From an uncultured Lachnospiraceae bacterium (GTDB lineage Bacteria; Bacillota; Clostridia; Lachnospirales; Lachnospiraceae): a stretch of 32,686 nucleotides of DNA. Below the pieces are notes generated by a model. The model made no database searches. It was not told the origin of the DNA and saw nothing but the letters and a program-made list of their open reading frames with translations. Below are positions 15,428 to 25,219 of the stretch, in pieces. A program made the translations under genes and the position numbers. How positions within the stretch are numbered: the stretch's first letter is position 1; each line of letters opens with the position of its first letter. The stretch lies in contig CAJUJL010000030.1 in NCBI GenBank assembly GCA_910586725.1, positions 1 through 32,686 on the forward strand, given 5' to 3'.

Positions 15428-16948
15428 ATGAAAAAATTGTACAAAGATACACAGGAATTTTTTCGTATGCATAAAACGGCTTTGTTTATCAACGCATGCG
15501 TTTGCATTATCTGTTACGGACATCTGGTTTTTTCGCAGAATGTCGGGATTGATACGGAGCATGTAATCAATTATCCGGGGACTACCATGCAGTGGGAGAG
15601 CATCGGCAGGCAGGGGCTTTTGTATACGAAAACCCTTTTTGGCATACTCGAATACAATCCTTATCTGGGCGGCGTGCTGTTTTTGGGCAGCTTTATTTTG
15701 CTGGGCAGCATGATTATGTTTTTGTGCTGGCGCATGAGCGGAAAAGATGGGCATTATCCGTACGGCTGGTTTGGCGTTTTGTTTTCGACGTGTCCGGTTT
15801 GGATGATTCAGTTTTATTTCAGCCTTCAGCGGGCCGAGGTTGTGATGGGTATGCTCTACGGCGCAGTTTCCGTGTTTGCTTTATGTGAGATTTTGTTTTT
15901 TGGACAGCGCAAGGTATATTGGTTTTTGATCTGTCTGTTTTTTGGCGTATGGTGTCTGGCTTCTTACCAGAGCTGTGCGCTTTTGTATATCAGCCTGTGC
16001 GTGTTGTGTTACCTGCTTGATTTTTTCCGGGATTCCCAAAGAAAATGGAACGTTTATGTTAAGCATATTTTGGGCCTGATGGCAGGATTTGGCGTGATCT
16101 ATGTAACGTATTATTTCTGGATCAGCCGTTCGCTTGCAAATAACTATTATTTAAGCGCGCAGATCAAGTGGGGAGAATATCCTGTGACGCAGAGCCTGTC
16201 GCTGATTTTTGACCATGTGAAATGTATGTTAAACTGGAATATGGAATCGGACGTTTCGGCATTTCCGTTAAGCTGTATCTGCGTTGCGCTTTTGTTTGGC
16301 GGGTATTTTCTTAAGACGAGAAAAAACAGCGCGATGCTTGCGCTTGGGCTGGCGGGGCTTATGGTATCGCCGTTTCTCTTTTCTATTTATATAGGTGATA
16401 AATCCATTGCCAGAACACAGTTTGCCCAGCCTTTGGTTTGCGCGGCGGCATGTATGCTGTTTTGGGGAATCAGTAAGAAAGAAGGATGGAAGCTGGTTTG
16501 GGCGAGGCGGCTTAGCATGGCGGGAGCAGCCGCAATTGTCTGGATTTGCGTTTCTTTGATTTTAAGCCTTGAATATACGGAAGATATAAGGTACCGTGAA
16601 GATTCCATTGTGGCGCAGACGGTTGCGACAGATTTGGGTCGAATCGAAGAGGCAAAAGGGCTTCCGATTATCTTTGTGGGAGAGAGAAAGGCCAGATTAA
16701 ACGGAGCGGCCAAACCGGCGGATATATATGGGTATTCCTTTTTCCAGTGGGATCATTCCGTTGGAAATCCAACCGGCGCTACGTGGCGCGTGGTAGGATT
16801 TATGAAGACGCTTGGCATTGATGTGGAATCCGGAGCGGAATTCAGGAAAAAAGCGGTGAAAGCCGCAAAAGGCCTTCCGTGTTACCCGCAGGAGGGATAT
16901 ATTGCCGTTCAGAAAAACTTTGTGGTAATCAAGCTTGCAGAGGAATAG
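15428..16948 (+). CDS. GtrII-like membrane glucosyltransferase
   Basis: A 506-residue protein with about ten predicted membrane segments. After the first (about 17-36) comes GIDTEHVINYPG with an acidic D42-T-E pair, then WESIGRQGLLYTK, a pattern of the GtrII/glucosyltransferase-domain family that attaches glucose from a lipid carrier to cell-surface polymers. The C-terminal part (from about residue 395) is a soluble extracytoplasmic tail with LPIIFVGERKARLN and YGYSFFQWDHSVGNP. AAGGAG lies upstream of the ATG. Its position behind the MBOAT and DHHW genes suggests joint decoration of one envelope polymer. Donor and acceptor cannot be told from the sequence. Confidence 0.8.
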   Translation: MKKLYKDTQEFFRMHKTALFINACVCIICYGHLVFSQNVGIDTEHVINYPGTTMQWESIGRQGLLYTKTLFGILEYNPYLGGVLFLGSFILLGSMIMFLCWRMSGKDGHYPYGWFGVLFSTCPVWMIQFYFSLQRAEVVMGMLYGAVSVFALCEILFFGQRKVYWFLICLFFGVWCLASYQSCALLYISLCVLCYLLDFFRDSQRKWNVYVKHILGLMAGFGVIYVTYYFWISRSLANNYYLSAQIKWGEYPVTQSLSLIFDHVKCMLNWNMESDVSAFPLSCICVALLFGGYFLKTRKNSAMLALGLAGLMVSPFLFSIYIGDKSIARTQFAQPLVCAAACMLFWGISKKEGWKLVWARRLSMAGAAAIVWICVSLILSLEYTEDIRYREDSIVAQTVATDLGRIEEAKGLPIIFVGERKARLNGAAKPADIYGYSFFQWDHSVGNPTGATWRVVGFMKTLGIDVESGAEFRKKAVKAAKGLPCYPQEGYIAVQKNFVVIKLAEE

Positions 16949-16953
16949 CTTTG

Positions 16954-16982
16954 TTGACTTTTAGCGGCCGTACCTTTATAAT
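16954..16982 (+). promoter_or_regulatory. Near-consensus sigma-A promoter of the hydratase operon
   Basis: TTGACT (16954-16959), a 17-base spacer and a perfect TATAAT (16977-16982) stand 36 bases before the hydratase ATG. This is the best promoter in the window and suggests strong expression. Confidence 0.8.
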
Positions 16983-17018
16983 TTTAGTAATTATAGATAG
17001 AAATAAGGAGAATAATAA

Positions 17019-19304
17019 ATGAAACTGTATGAAAATGGAGTTTACCTTGTAAATGGAAATGAACTGGTAGAAGATAACGGCGATGCAGCCAATGAAATTT
17101 TAAGCAAAACAGGACAAAATATTACAAAAGAAGAAGCGGCGAAGAACACGATTGCCTATGGAATTTTAAAAGAGCACAATGTTTCCGGCAGTATGGACAA
17201 GCTCCGGATTAAATTTGATAAACTGACGTCTCACGATATTACGTTCGTAGGAATTATTCAGACAGCCAGGGCGTCCGGACTGGAGAAATTCCCCATTCCC
17301 TATGTGCTTACAAATTGCCACAACAGTCTGTGCGCGGTAGGAGGAACCATCAATGAGGATGACCATATGTTTGGACTTACCTGTGCGAAGCGGTATGGAG
17401 GAATTTATGTGCCCCCGCACCAGGCGGTAATTCATCAGTTTGCCAGAGAAATGCTTGCCGGCGGAGGGAAAATGATTTTGGGTTCGGATTCCCATACCCG
17501 TTACGGCGCGCTTGGCACGATGGCAGTTGGAGAGGGCGGACCGGAACTGGTAAAACAGCTGTTAAGCCAGACGTATGATATTAATATGCCGGGCATTGTG
17601 GGCGTATATCTCAAAGGAACTCCGGTCAAAGGCGTTGGGCCGCAGGATATTGCGCTTGCGATTATCGGAGAAGTTTTCGCAAACGGATATGTGAAAAATA
17701 AAGTGATGGAATTTGTAGGCCCCGGCGTGTCAAATTTAAGCGTTGACTGCAGAATTGGCGTGGACGTTATGACAACGGAGACGACTTGCCTTTCTTCTGT
17801 ATGGAGAACGGACGACGCGGTAAAAGAGTTTTATGAAATCCATGGAAGAAGCGAAGATTACAAAGAATTAAATCCGAAGGATACGGCGTACTACGACGGC
17901 ATGATTGAGATTGATCTTGGCGAAATCCGTCCGATGATTGCAATGCCGTTCCATCCGAGCAATACTTATACGATAGAGGAGCTGAATGCAAATCTAATGG
18001 ATATTCTGGACGACTGTGAGAAGCGGGCGAAAGTAAGCTTTGACGGTTCAGTGGATCTGGATTTGAAGAGCAAAGTGCGGAACGGAAAATTATATGTGGA
18101 CCAGGGCATTATCGCAGGCTGCGCCGGAGGCGGCTTTGAAAATATCTGCGATGCGGCGGATATTTTAAAGGGAACGTCTATTGGTTCGGATGAATTTACG
18201 TTAAGCGTGTATCCGGCAAGTATGCCGGTTTATATGGAACTGGTGAGAAACGGATCGGCGGCGGCTTTGATGCAGGCGGGCGCAGTGCTTAAAACGGCAT
18301 TTTGCGGGCCGTGCTTTGGCGCGGGAGATACGCCGGCAAACAATGCTTTTTCCATTCGCCATTCGACCAGGAATTTCCCGAATCGTGAGGGATCCAAAGT
18401 GCAGAACGGCCAGATTGCGTCCGTTGCGCTTATGGATGCGCGTTCGATTGCGGCAACGGCTGCAAATAAAGGATATTTAACGTCGGCAGCCGATATGGAC
18501 GTGGAATTTACCAAACCAAAATATTTCTTTGACAGCAAAATATATGAGAACAGAGTATTTGACAGTAAGGGAGCAGCGGATGCTTCCGTGGAAATTCAGC
18601 TTGGGCCCAACATCAAAGACTGGCCGGCTATGAGTCCGCTGCCAAAACACATGATATTAAAAGTGGTTTCGGAGATTCATGATCCGGTGACCACTACGGA
18701 CGAGCTGATTCCGTCGGGAGAGACGTCGTCTTACCGGTCCAATCCTTTGGGACTTGCGGAATTTACGCTTTCCAGAAAGGATCCGGCTTACGTTGGGTTG
18801 GCAAAGGATATTCAGAAAGCGCAGAAAGCGATTGAGGCGGATACCTGTCCATGTGAAGCCGTGCCGGAGCTGACGCCGGTTATGGAAGCGGTAAAAGCGC
18901 AGTATCAGGATATAAACAGAGAGACGATAGGTATTGGAAGCACGATTTTTGCAGTGAAACCGGGAGACGGTTCTGCGCGCGAGCAGGCGGCTTCCTGCCA
19001 GAAAGTGCTGGGAGGATGGGCCAATATTGCCAACGAATACGCGACAAAGCGTTATCGTTCCAACCTGATTAACTGGGGTATGCTTCCGCTGCTGATTGAA
19101 GCGGGAGAGCTTCCATTTGAAAACGGTGATTATATTTTCCTTCCGGATATTAAAAACGAAATTGAGAATAAGGCGACGGAAATCAAAGCCTTTGTTTATA
19201 AAGACGGCGCGTTAAAAGAATTCAAACTGATGCTGGGTGAACTGACGGATGATGAAAGAAGCATCATTTTAAAAGGTTGTCTGATTAATTACAACAGACG
19301 CTAG
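17019..19304 (+). CDS. Aconitase-family hydratase
   Basis: A 761-residue member of the aconitase superfamily, whose enzymes dehydrate and rehydrate hydroxy acids with a 4Fe-4S cluster. The three cluster cysteines are visible: C368 in IIAGCAGGG (the place of IGSCTN in aconitase), and C429 and C432 in AFCGPCFGAG. The DSHTRYGALG segment (157-166) and the swivel-domain STRNFPNREGS motif also fit. The altered first cluster motif and the overall length (usual aconitase A is about 900 residues) mark a divergent clade that is normally just called hydratase. It should not be assumed to be the citrate-cycle aconitase. AAGGAG precedes the ATG. It is first in a run with the AI-2E permease, TPR/P-loop protein and glgB. 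Confidence 0.85.
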   Translation: MKLYENGVYLVNGNELVEDNGDAANEILSKTGQNITKEEAAKNTIAYGILKEHNVSGSMDKLRIKFDKLTSHDITFVGIIQTARASGLEKFPIPYVLTNCHNSLCAVGGTINEDDHMFGLTCAKRYGGIYVPPHQAVIHQFAREMLAGGGKMILGSDSHTRYGALGTMAVGEGGPELVKQLLSQTYDINMPGIVGVYLKGTPVKGVGPQDIALAIIGEVFANGYVKNKVMEFVGPGVSNLSVDCRIGVDVMTTETTCLSSVWRTDDAVKEFYEIHGRSEDYKELNPKDTAYYDGMIEIDLGEIRPMIAMPFHPSNTYTIEELNANLMDILDDCEKRAKVSFDGSVDLDLKSKVRNGKLYVDQGIIAGCAGGGFENICDAADILKGTSIGSDEFTLSVYPASMPVYMELVRNGSAAALMQAGAVLKTAFCGPCFGAGDTPANNAFSIRHSTRNFPNREGSKVQNGQIASVALMDARSIAATAANKGYLTSAADMDVEFTKPKYFFDSKIYENRVFDSKGAADASVEIQLGPNIKDWPAMSPLPKHMILKVVSEIHDPVTTTDELIPSGETSSYRSNPLGLAEFTLSRKDPAYVGLAKDIQKAQKAIEADTCPCEAVPELTPVMEAVKAQYQDINRETIGIGSTIFAVKPGDGSAREQAASCQKVLGGWANIANEYATKRYRSNLINWGMLPLLIEAGELPFENGDYIFLPDIKNEIENKATEIKAFVYKDGALKEFKLMLGELTDDERSIILKGCLINYNRR

Positions 19305-19316
19305 GAGGTAGTTACT

Positions 19317-20618
19317 GTGGAGGAGACCAAAAAGAAAATGAACGCAAAACAAACAGCGCCAGAATGGGATTTGAGAAAATATGTCGTGATCGCATGCGTG
19401 ACATTTGTTACTTTTTGCTGTTGCATATTGTTCTTTTTCTTTATTTATCGTTATCATGGATTTGCCGCGTACTGGCAGAAACTGATGGGTATTTTGCAGC
19501 CTGTGATCATGGGCTTTATTGTGGCTTATCTGCTCAACCCGGTGATGGTGTTTTTTGAACGCCATCTGATTCGTTATCTTCAGCCGCGAATCAAAAATCC
19601 CAAAAAAGCAAAGCGGACGGCGCGTTTTCTGGCTACGGTGGGAGCCGTGATATTTCTGCTGCTGATTATATTTCTGCTGCTTTATATGATGATACCGGAA
19701 TTGATAAAGAGTATTCAGAATATGACGGTAAACCTCCCCGCAGAATTAAAAGAATTTGAACTGTGGGCAGAAGATGTGCTGAAAGCGGACAGCCAGTTTT
19801 CAAATTGGATGAGGACATTGGGAATTGATTTGGCAAGCGCCGGCAAGTACATGGAAACGCTGCTGCAAAAGCAGATCCTTCCACAGGTCAATACGTATCT
19901 TACGTATCTTGGATCCATTACTACAGGCGTAATCAATGCTTTTCGTATGTTGTTTAATTTTGTGGTGGGGATTGTTATAGCCATCTATCTTTTAAGCAGC
20001 AAAGAGATGTTTATTGGACAGAGCAAGAAGATTGTTTATGCGGCGCTGCCGCCAAAGTTTGGGAACGCGGTGATTCACATGATGAGAGTTACCAATCGGA
20101 TGTTTGGAGGCTTTGTCAGCGGAAAAATTCTGGATTCCGCGATTATCGGCGTGATCTGTTATTTTGGCCTTGTCATTTTACGCGTTCCATACAGTCTTTT
20201 GGTGGCGGTTATTGTAGGCGTGACGAATGTAATACCTTTTTTTGGCCCTCTGATTGGAGCCGTTCCATGCTTCGTTTTAATTGGACTGGCAGACCCGATC
20301 AAAGGTTTGTATTTTTTGATTTTTGTATTGGTATTGCAGCAGGTAGACGGTAATATCATTGGACCGAAGATTTTAGGCGATTCTACGGGGCTTTCCTCTT
20401 TTTGGGTAATTTTTGCAATTTTAGTAGGCGGCGGGTTGTTTGGATTTATGGGAATGTTGTTTGGAGTGCCAACATTTGCAGTTATTTATTATTTTATCGG
20501 TGAAATGGTGGAATATATTTTGCGCAGACGCAAACTGCCGGAAGAGACGAACGCGTATATACGCATGCAAAATGTGGATACAAAGACAAGAGAGCTCCGC
20601 TACGAAGAAAAAGAATAG
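19317..20618 (+). CDS. AI-2E family transporter (PerM/YdiK-like)
   Basis: A 433-residue polytopic membrane protein of the AI-2E transporter (UPF0118) family. The expected layout is present: two N-terminal membrane helices (about 22-70), a third at about 100-125, a soluble stretch of about 75 residues, then a cluster of helices. The family signature NVIPFFGPLIGAVPC is at about 304-318 and VDGNIIGPKILG at about 343-354. Members have been linked to signal export or to sodium/proton exchange, so the substrate is open. The start is GTG at 19317 with a perfect AGGAGGT seven bases upstream, 12 bases after the hydratase stop. The N-terminus is charged and cytoplasmic. Confidence 0.9.
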   Translation: MEETKKKMNAKQTAPEWDLRKYVVIACVTFVTFCCCILFFFFIYRYHGFAAYWQKLMGILQPVIMGFIVAYLLNPVMVFFERHLIRYLQPRIKNPKKAKRTARFLATVGAVIFLLLIIFLLLYMMIPELIKSIQNMTVNLPAELKEFELWAEDVLKADSQFSNWMRTLGIDLASAGKYMETLLQKQILPQVNTYLTYLGSITTGVINAFRMLFNFVVGIVIAIYLLSSKEMFIGQSKKIVYAALPPKFGNAVIHMMRVTNRMFGGFVSGKILDSAIIGVICYFGLVILRVPYSLLVAVIVGVTNVIPFFGPLIGAVPCFVLIGLADPIKGLYFLIFVLVLQQVDGNIIGPKILGDSTGLSSFWVIFAILVGGGLFGFMGMLFGVPTFAVIYYFIGEMVEYILRRRKLPEETNAYIRMQNVDTKTRELRYEEKE

Positions 20619-20644
20619 ATCCGCACTTTTTTGAGGTGACAAAA

Positions 20645-23188
20645 GTGGATAAATATGAATATAAATTAAAATCGGACCAGATGAAAGCGCTGGCTGCGGA
20701 AGGGGAATATGCGGCCGCTGCGGAAATCGCGGATTCGATTAACTGGCGAAAAGTTAAAAATGTGAATTCTTTGGTCAAGGCGGGAGATATTTACGCAAAG
20801 CAGAAGCGTTACGACGAGGCGCGTGAAATTCTGCTTATGGCATATGACCGTACGCCGATTGGAAGGATGATCATCTACCGGCTTGCGGAGATTGCAGTAA
20901 AGATGAAAAATGTGGAGGAGGCGGAGGAGTACTACAATGAGTTTGTCGAACTTGCCCCCCATGACAATTTAAAATATGTGCTTCGTTATAAGATCAGCAG
21001 GGTAAACGGCTCCGACATTCAGACGCAGATTGCCATTCTGGAAGAATACAAAGAGTCTGAATATACGGAAGAATGGGCGTATCAACTGGCTTTTCTGTAT
21101 CATAAGGCAGGGGAGAGCGAAAAATGCATTGACGCCTGCGACGAGTTGATTTTGTGGTTTGGAGACGGTATTTATGTGGAGCGGGCGTTGGAATTAAAAA
21201 TGCTCTACCAGCCGCTCACAAAGTCACAGGAGGGGAAATACCGCGCTTTAAAACAGCGCAGAGACGGTGTAAAAGAAGTATATCCGCAGGAAGAAAATGT
21301 AGTCCGCATACCTGTTGTCTCGGAAAGCGTGGAGAGATTTAATACGGCGAATCTGCAGGAAGAGCTTGCCAAAAGCATGCAGCAGATTTTGGATGCGACA
21401 GAAAAAGAAACCGTGGATGATACCATGGATAATATAAAAAGGATGGTGGAAGAAATTCCATACCTGAAGATGCCGGGTTATGAAACGGCATCGGAATTAA
21501 AAGAGAACGGACGTTTTGAAACCGATGCGGAAATAAACGATTCCCTGCGGGATAATTTTAAAGAAATGTTATCTGAGGACTATGATGGAGAGTACGGCGT
21601 ACCGACTGACGAGGACGCCAGAGAATCCCAGATGAGCATTGAAGATGTGTTGAGCGACTGGGAAAAAACCAGGCGGGCGGCTCAGGCGGCGCTTAAGATG
21701 GCACAGCAGCAGAAATTAGAATCTGCAAAAGCAAGGGCGCTTCAGGAAGCCAGAGACATTATGGAGCGGCTTGCGGATATGATTCCAAAACTGGACGCAG
21801 GGATTACGCCGACGCAGATGCTTCAGGAAGAATATCTTCAGGAAAATGTGATTTCCAATGAGGAGCGCGCCGGAAGAGCCGTAGCGGATATGAACGATAT
21901 GCTGCAGCAGCAGATTGACCGGCTTCAGGAAGAGGTAAACGATGAACCGGAGCAAGAAGTTGAGCCGGAGAGGAAAACAGAGCCGGAGCTTCTGCGTAAA
22001 ATCAAACAGGCAAAGCCGAATTTTGACGAAAAAATAGGTTTAAGGCCATATAAGCCAAGACAGTTTGAACCGATTCAGGAGCCGGACATTCCACCGGAAA
22101 CAGAAGAAGAGCCGGAATGCCTGGAGGAAGAGAACCTTTCGGAAGAAATGCTGTTAGCGGAAGCGGAATTCTATGGAATATCTCCGGAAGAATTGAAAGA
22201 AAAAGGACTGCCAAACCCGGAGCCTCCAAAAGAACCGCCGTCTGAATCGGCATTATTCAAGCAGGATACAAAAGAAATAAAAACAAAAAAGATCGCGGAA
22301 GCGCTGGACAAACAGATACAGGAGGCGCTTTACGAAGAACAGCCGGAACAGACAATAGAAAAACAGGAAATCCCGGAGGATCCAAAAGATTTCAAAGAGG
22401 AGCCGAAGGATTCTTCCAAAAAGGCAAAGCTGAATGCGGAGCAAAAAAAGATCTTCTCCTATTTTGTGCCGGTGGAAGGCATGGAGCGTCAGATCTGCCA
22501 GGTTTTGACGAGGACCTCGAAGAGGCTTGCGGGAAATAAACCTTCCGCGTCCGGAAACATATTGATACAGGGCGGGACTGGCTGTGGAAAGACAGTGCTT
22601 GCAACTTCTTTAATCAAAGCGCTTCAAAAAGAAGTCAAGCGTCCCAACGGCAAGGTAGGAAAGATAGACGCAAAAGCATTGAACACGAAAGATCTTTCCA
22701 AGCTGCTTTCAAAAGTGGCGGGAGGATGTCTGATCATTGAGCGGGCGTCTGAGATGACAAGGGAGACGGCTGTAAAGTTATCGCTTCTTTTGGATAATGA
22801 TAAAAGCGGCGTTCTTCTTATTATGGAGGATACCAGAGCCGGTCTGGAGCAGGCGTTAGGCAATGACGAGGGGTTTGCGAAAAAGTTTACCGAAAAGATT
22901 AAGATTCCGGTATTTACAAGTGATGAGCTGGTAGAGTTTGGAAAAGCATATGCGAATGATCTGGATTACGAAATTGACAATATGGGCGTGCTGGCGCTGT
23001 ATAACCGAATCAGCAATATACAGAGATTGGATCAGGCTACAACTTTAACGGAAGTAAAAGAAATTGTAGATGAAGCAATAGAAAATGCAGAAAAGAAAAC
23101 ATTGAAAAAGGCATTTTCCATTCTTACATCACGCAGGTATACGGAGAATGACTATGTCATTCTCAGAGAAAAAGATTTCGAAGAATAA
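20645..23188 (+). CDS. TPR protein with acidic linker and C-terminal P-loop domain
   Basis: An 847-residue cytoplasmic protein of unknown function. Residues about 1-200 form tetratricopeptide-like helices (KAGDIYAKQKRYDEAREIL, AEEYYNEFVELAP). About 200-590 is Glu/Lys/Pro-rich and mostly coiled coil or disordered. The last 250 residues are ATPase-like, with Walker A GGTGCGKT at 643-650. The place of Walker B reads GGCLIIERASEM (near 693-704), with an E-R rather than D-E, and an arginine-rich LLIMEDTRAGLEQAL follows. ATP hydrolysis is therefore uncertain. The start is taken as GTG at 20645, because GAGGTG lies six bases upstream; a GTG at 20636 falls inside that ribosome site. It follows the permease by 26 bases and ends 22 bases before glgB. 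Confidence 0.75.
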   Translation: MDKYEYKLKSDQMKALAAEGEYAAAAEIADSINWRKVKNVNSLVKAGDIYAKQKRYDEAREILLMAYDRTPIGRMIIYRLAEIAVKMKNVEEAEEYYNEFVELAPHDNLKYVLRYKISRVNGSDIQTQIAILEEYKESEYTEEWAYQLAFLYHKAGESEKCIDACDELILWFGDGIYVERALELKMLYQPLTKSQEGKYRALKQRRDGVKEVYPQEENVVRIPVVSESVERFNTANLQEELAKSMQQILDATEKETVDDTMDNIKRMVEEIPYLKMPGYETASELKENGRFETDAEINDSLRDNFKEMLSEDYDGEYGVPTDEDARESQMSIEDVLSDWEKTRRAAQAALKMAQQQKLESAKARALQEARDIMERLADMIPKLDAGITPTQMLQEEYLQENVISNEERAGRAVADMNDMLQQQIDRLQEEVNDEPEQEVEPERKTEPELLRKIKQAKPNFDEKIGLRPYKPRQFEPIQEPDIPPETEEEPECLEEENLSEEMLLAEAEFYGISPEELKEKGLPNPEPPKEPPSESALFKQDTKEIKTKKIAEALDKQIQEALYEEQPEQTIEKQEIPEDPKDFKEEPKDSSKKAKLNAEQKKIFSYFVPVEGMERQICQVLTRTSKRLAGNKPSASGNILIQGGTGCGKTVLATSLIKALQKEVKRPNGKVGKIDAKALNTKDLSKLLSKVAGGCLIIERASEMTRETAVKLSLLLDNDKSGVLLIMEDTRAGLEQALGNDEGFAKKFTEKIKIPVFTSDELVEFGKAYANDLDYEIDNMGVLALYNRISNIQRLDQATTLTEVKEIVDEAIENAEKKTLKKAFSILTSRRYTENDYVILREKDFEE

Positions 23189-23210
23189 AATAAAAATGGA
23201 GGAAGGTAGC

Positions 23211-25118
23211 ATGGGGAATTTTTCGGAACTTGATATGTATCTGTTCGGACAGGCGACGCATTATGATATTTATAAGAAGCTTGGAGCCCATCCGCAGGTC
23301 AGGAGAAAGAAAAAAGGGGTTTGTTTTGCTGTGTACGCGCCGCATGCAAGAAAAGTTTTTGTCATTGGAGAATTCAATGACTGGAATGAGACAACGCATG
23401 AGCTGAAGCGGTTAGAACCGGAGGAAGCTGGAATTTTTGAATTGTTTGTTCCGAATCTTGGCGTTGGCAGCCTGTATAAGTATCTGATTGAGACGCCGGA
23501 CGGACGGAAGCTTTATAAAGCGGATCCTTATGCGAACAGTGCGGAGATGAGGCCGGGAACGGCATCCAGAATTGTGGACATTGATAAAATCAAATGGACA
23601 GACGATGCATGGATGAAAAAGCGTGCGGAGACGGGCTCAATGGATGAGCAGCCTATGAGCATTTATGAGGTTCATCCGGGTTCATGGATGCGTCATCCGG
23701 GGTATCAGGAAGATACGGGCTTTTATACGTATCGTGAATTTGCAAAAGCGCTGTGCGCTTATGTAAAAAAGATGGGTTATACACACATAGAGCTGATGGG
23801 GATTTCAGAATATCCGTTTGACGGTTCCTGGGGGTATCAGGTGACCGGATATTATGCACCCACCTGCCGTTATGGGACGCCGGAGGATTTTGCATGGATG
23901 GTAAATTATTTCCACAGGAACAATATCGGCGTTCTGTTAGACTGGGTGCCGGCTCATTTTCCCAGAGATGCGCACGGACTGGCGGAATTTGACGGTCAGG
24001 CATTGTATGAGTATGCAGATCCCAAAAAAGGAGAACATCCGGACTGGGGAACAAAAATCTTTGATTACGGCAACAATCAGGTTAAGAATTTCCTGATTGG
24101 AAGCGCGTTGATGTGGGTGGAGCATTACCATATTGACGGGCTTAGAGTAGACGCGGTTGCTTCCATGCTGTATCTGGATTACGGCAAGCAGGACGGACAA
24201 TGGGTTGCAAATCAGTATGGTGAGAATAAAAATTTAGAGGCGATTGAGTTTTTCCGGCATATCAATACCTTGATTACCGGAAGGAACAAGGGAGCCGTTA
24301 TGATAGCGGAAGAATCCACCGCATGGCCAATGGTTACGGGGCCGGCTCAGGAGGGAGGGCTTAATTTCTCTCTGAAATGGAACATGGGCTGGATGCATGA
24401 TTTTCTGGATTACATGAAGTTAGATCCTTATTTCCGCAAAGACAACCACAACAGAATGACGTTTGCCATGTCGTATAACGGCAGCGAAAAGTATATTCTT
24501 GTTCTTTCTCATGATGAGGTTGTCCATTTGAAGTGCTCCATGGTTAATAAAATGCCCGGATTAGGAAAAGAAAAGTTTTTGAATTTGATGGCAGGATATG
24601 CCTTTATGATGGGACATCCCGGCAAAAAGCTATTGTTTATGGGCCAGGAGTTTGCGCAGCTTCACGAGTGGAGTGAGAAGACAGAGCTGGAGTGGCATCT
24701 GTTGGAAAATCCGGATCATAAGCATATGCAGGAGTATGTAAAAGAGCTGCTTCACATGTACAAAAAATATCCGGCAATGTACGAACTGGATCATAGCTGG
24801 GACGGTTTTGAATGGGTAAATGCGAATGACAACGAAAGAAGTATTTTCAGTTTTATCAGAAAGAGCAGAGATGGCAAAAACTGTCTCCTGTTTGTCTGCA
24901 ATTTTACTCCGGTTGCAAGGGAAGATTACAGGGTAGGAGTTCCAACAGGAAAGTCCTATAGATTGATTTTTAACAGCGACGATGCGAAGTTTGGCGGAAG
25001 CGGAGAAGAACGGCCCGTCAGCTACCGCCCCAAGAAACAGGAATGCGACGGCAGGGACTATTCGATTGCATATCCGCTGCCAGCGTATGGAGTGGCGGTG
25101 TTTAAGTTTTCTTATTGA
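23211..25118 (+). CDS. glgB: 1,4-alpha-glucan (glycogen) branching enzyme
   Basis: GlgB cuts an alpha-1,4-glucan chain and reattaches it through an alpha-1,6 bond to branch glycogen. The 635-residue protein has an N-terminal CBM48-like domain (FAVYAPHARKVFVIGEFNDW). A GH13 barrel follows with WGYQVTGYYAPT, DWVPAHFP, the nucleophile D314 in DGLRVDAV, the acid/base glutamate in IAEESTAWP (about E367) and the SHDEVVH motif (H434-D435). A C-terminal beta domain follows. The ATG at 23211 has GGAGG eight bases upstream; in-frame upstream starts overlap the previous gene and carry no conserved sequence. No other glycogen genes are in the window. It ends before a bidirectional terminator. Confidence 0.95.
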   Translation: MGNFSELDMYLFGQATHYDIYKKLGAHPQVRRKKKGVCFAVYAPHARKVFVIGEFNDWNETTHELKRLEPEEAGIFELFVPNLGVGSLYKYLIETPDGRKLYKADPYANSAEMRPGTASRIVDIDKIKWTDDAWMKKRAETGSMDEQPMSIYEVHPGSWMRHPGYQEDTGFYTYREFAKALCAYVKKMGYTHIELMGISEYPFDGSWGYQVTGYYAPTCRYGTPEDFAWMVNYFHRNNIGVLLDWVPAHFPRDAHGLAEFDGQALYEYADPKKGEHPDWGTKIFDYGNNQVKNFLIGSALMWVEHYHIDGLRVDAVASMLYLDYGKQDGQWVANQYGENKNLEAIEFFRHINTLITGRNKGAVMIAEESTAWPMVTGPAQEGGLNFSLKWNMGWMHDFLDYMKLDPYFRKDNHNRMTFAMSYNGSEKYILVLSHDEVVHLKCSMVNKMPGLGKEKFLNLMAGYAFMMGHPGKKLLFMGQEFAQLHEWSEKTELEWHLLENPDHKHMQEYVKELLHMYKKYPAMYELDHSWDGFEWVNANDNERSIFSFIRKSRDGKNCLLFVCNFTPVAREDYRVGVPTGKSYRLIFNSDDAKFGGSGEERPVSYRPKKQECDGRDYSIAYPLPAYGVAVFKFSY

Positions 25119-25162
25119 GTGTGAAAATGCAACGGGAACGGCACGTCGGATCATATAAATAA

Positions 25163-25213
25163 AAAAAAGAGAACTGTTCACCAATCAGACGATTGGGTTC
25201 AGTTCTCTCTTTT
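25163..25213. terminator. Bidirectional terminator between glgB and the Rpn-like gene
   Basis: GAGAACTG (25169-25176) pairs with CAGTTCTC (25199-25206), and an inner CCAATC/GATTGG stem (25181-25186 with 25191-25196) extends it. The flanks are an A-run on the left and TCTTTT on the right, so it can end both convergent genes. Confidence 0.85.
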
Positions 25214-25219
25214 AAAGTT

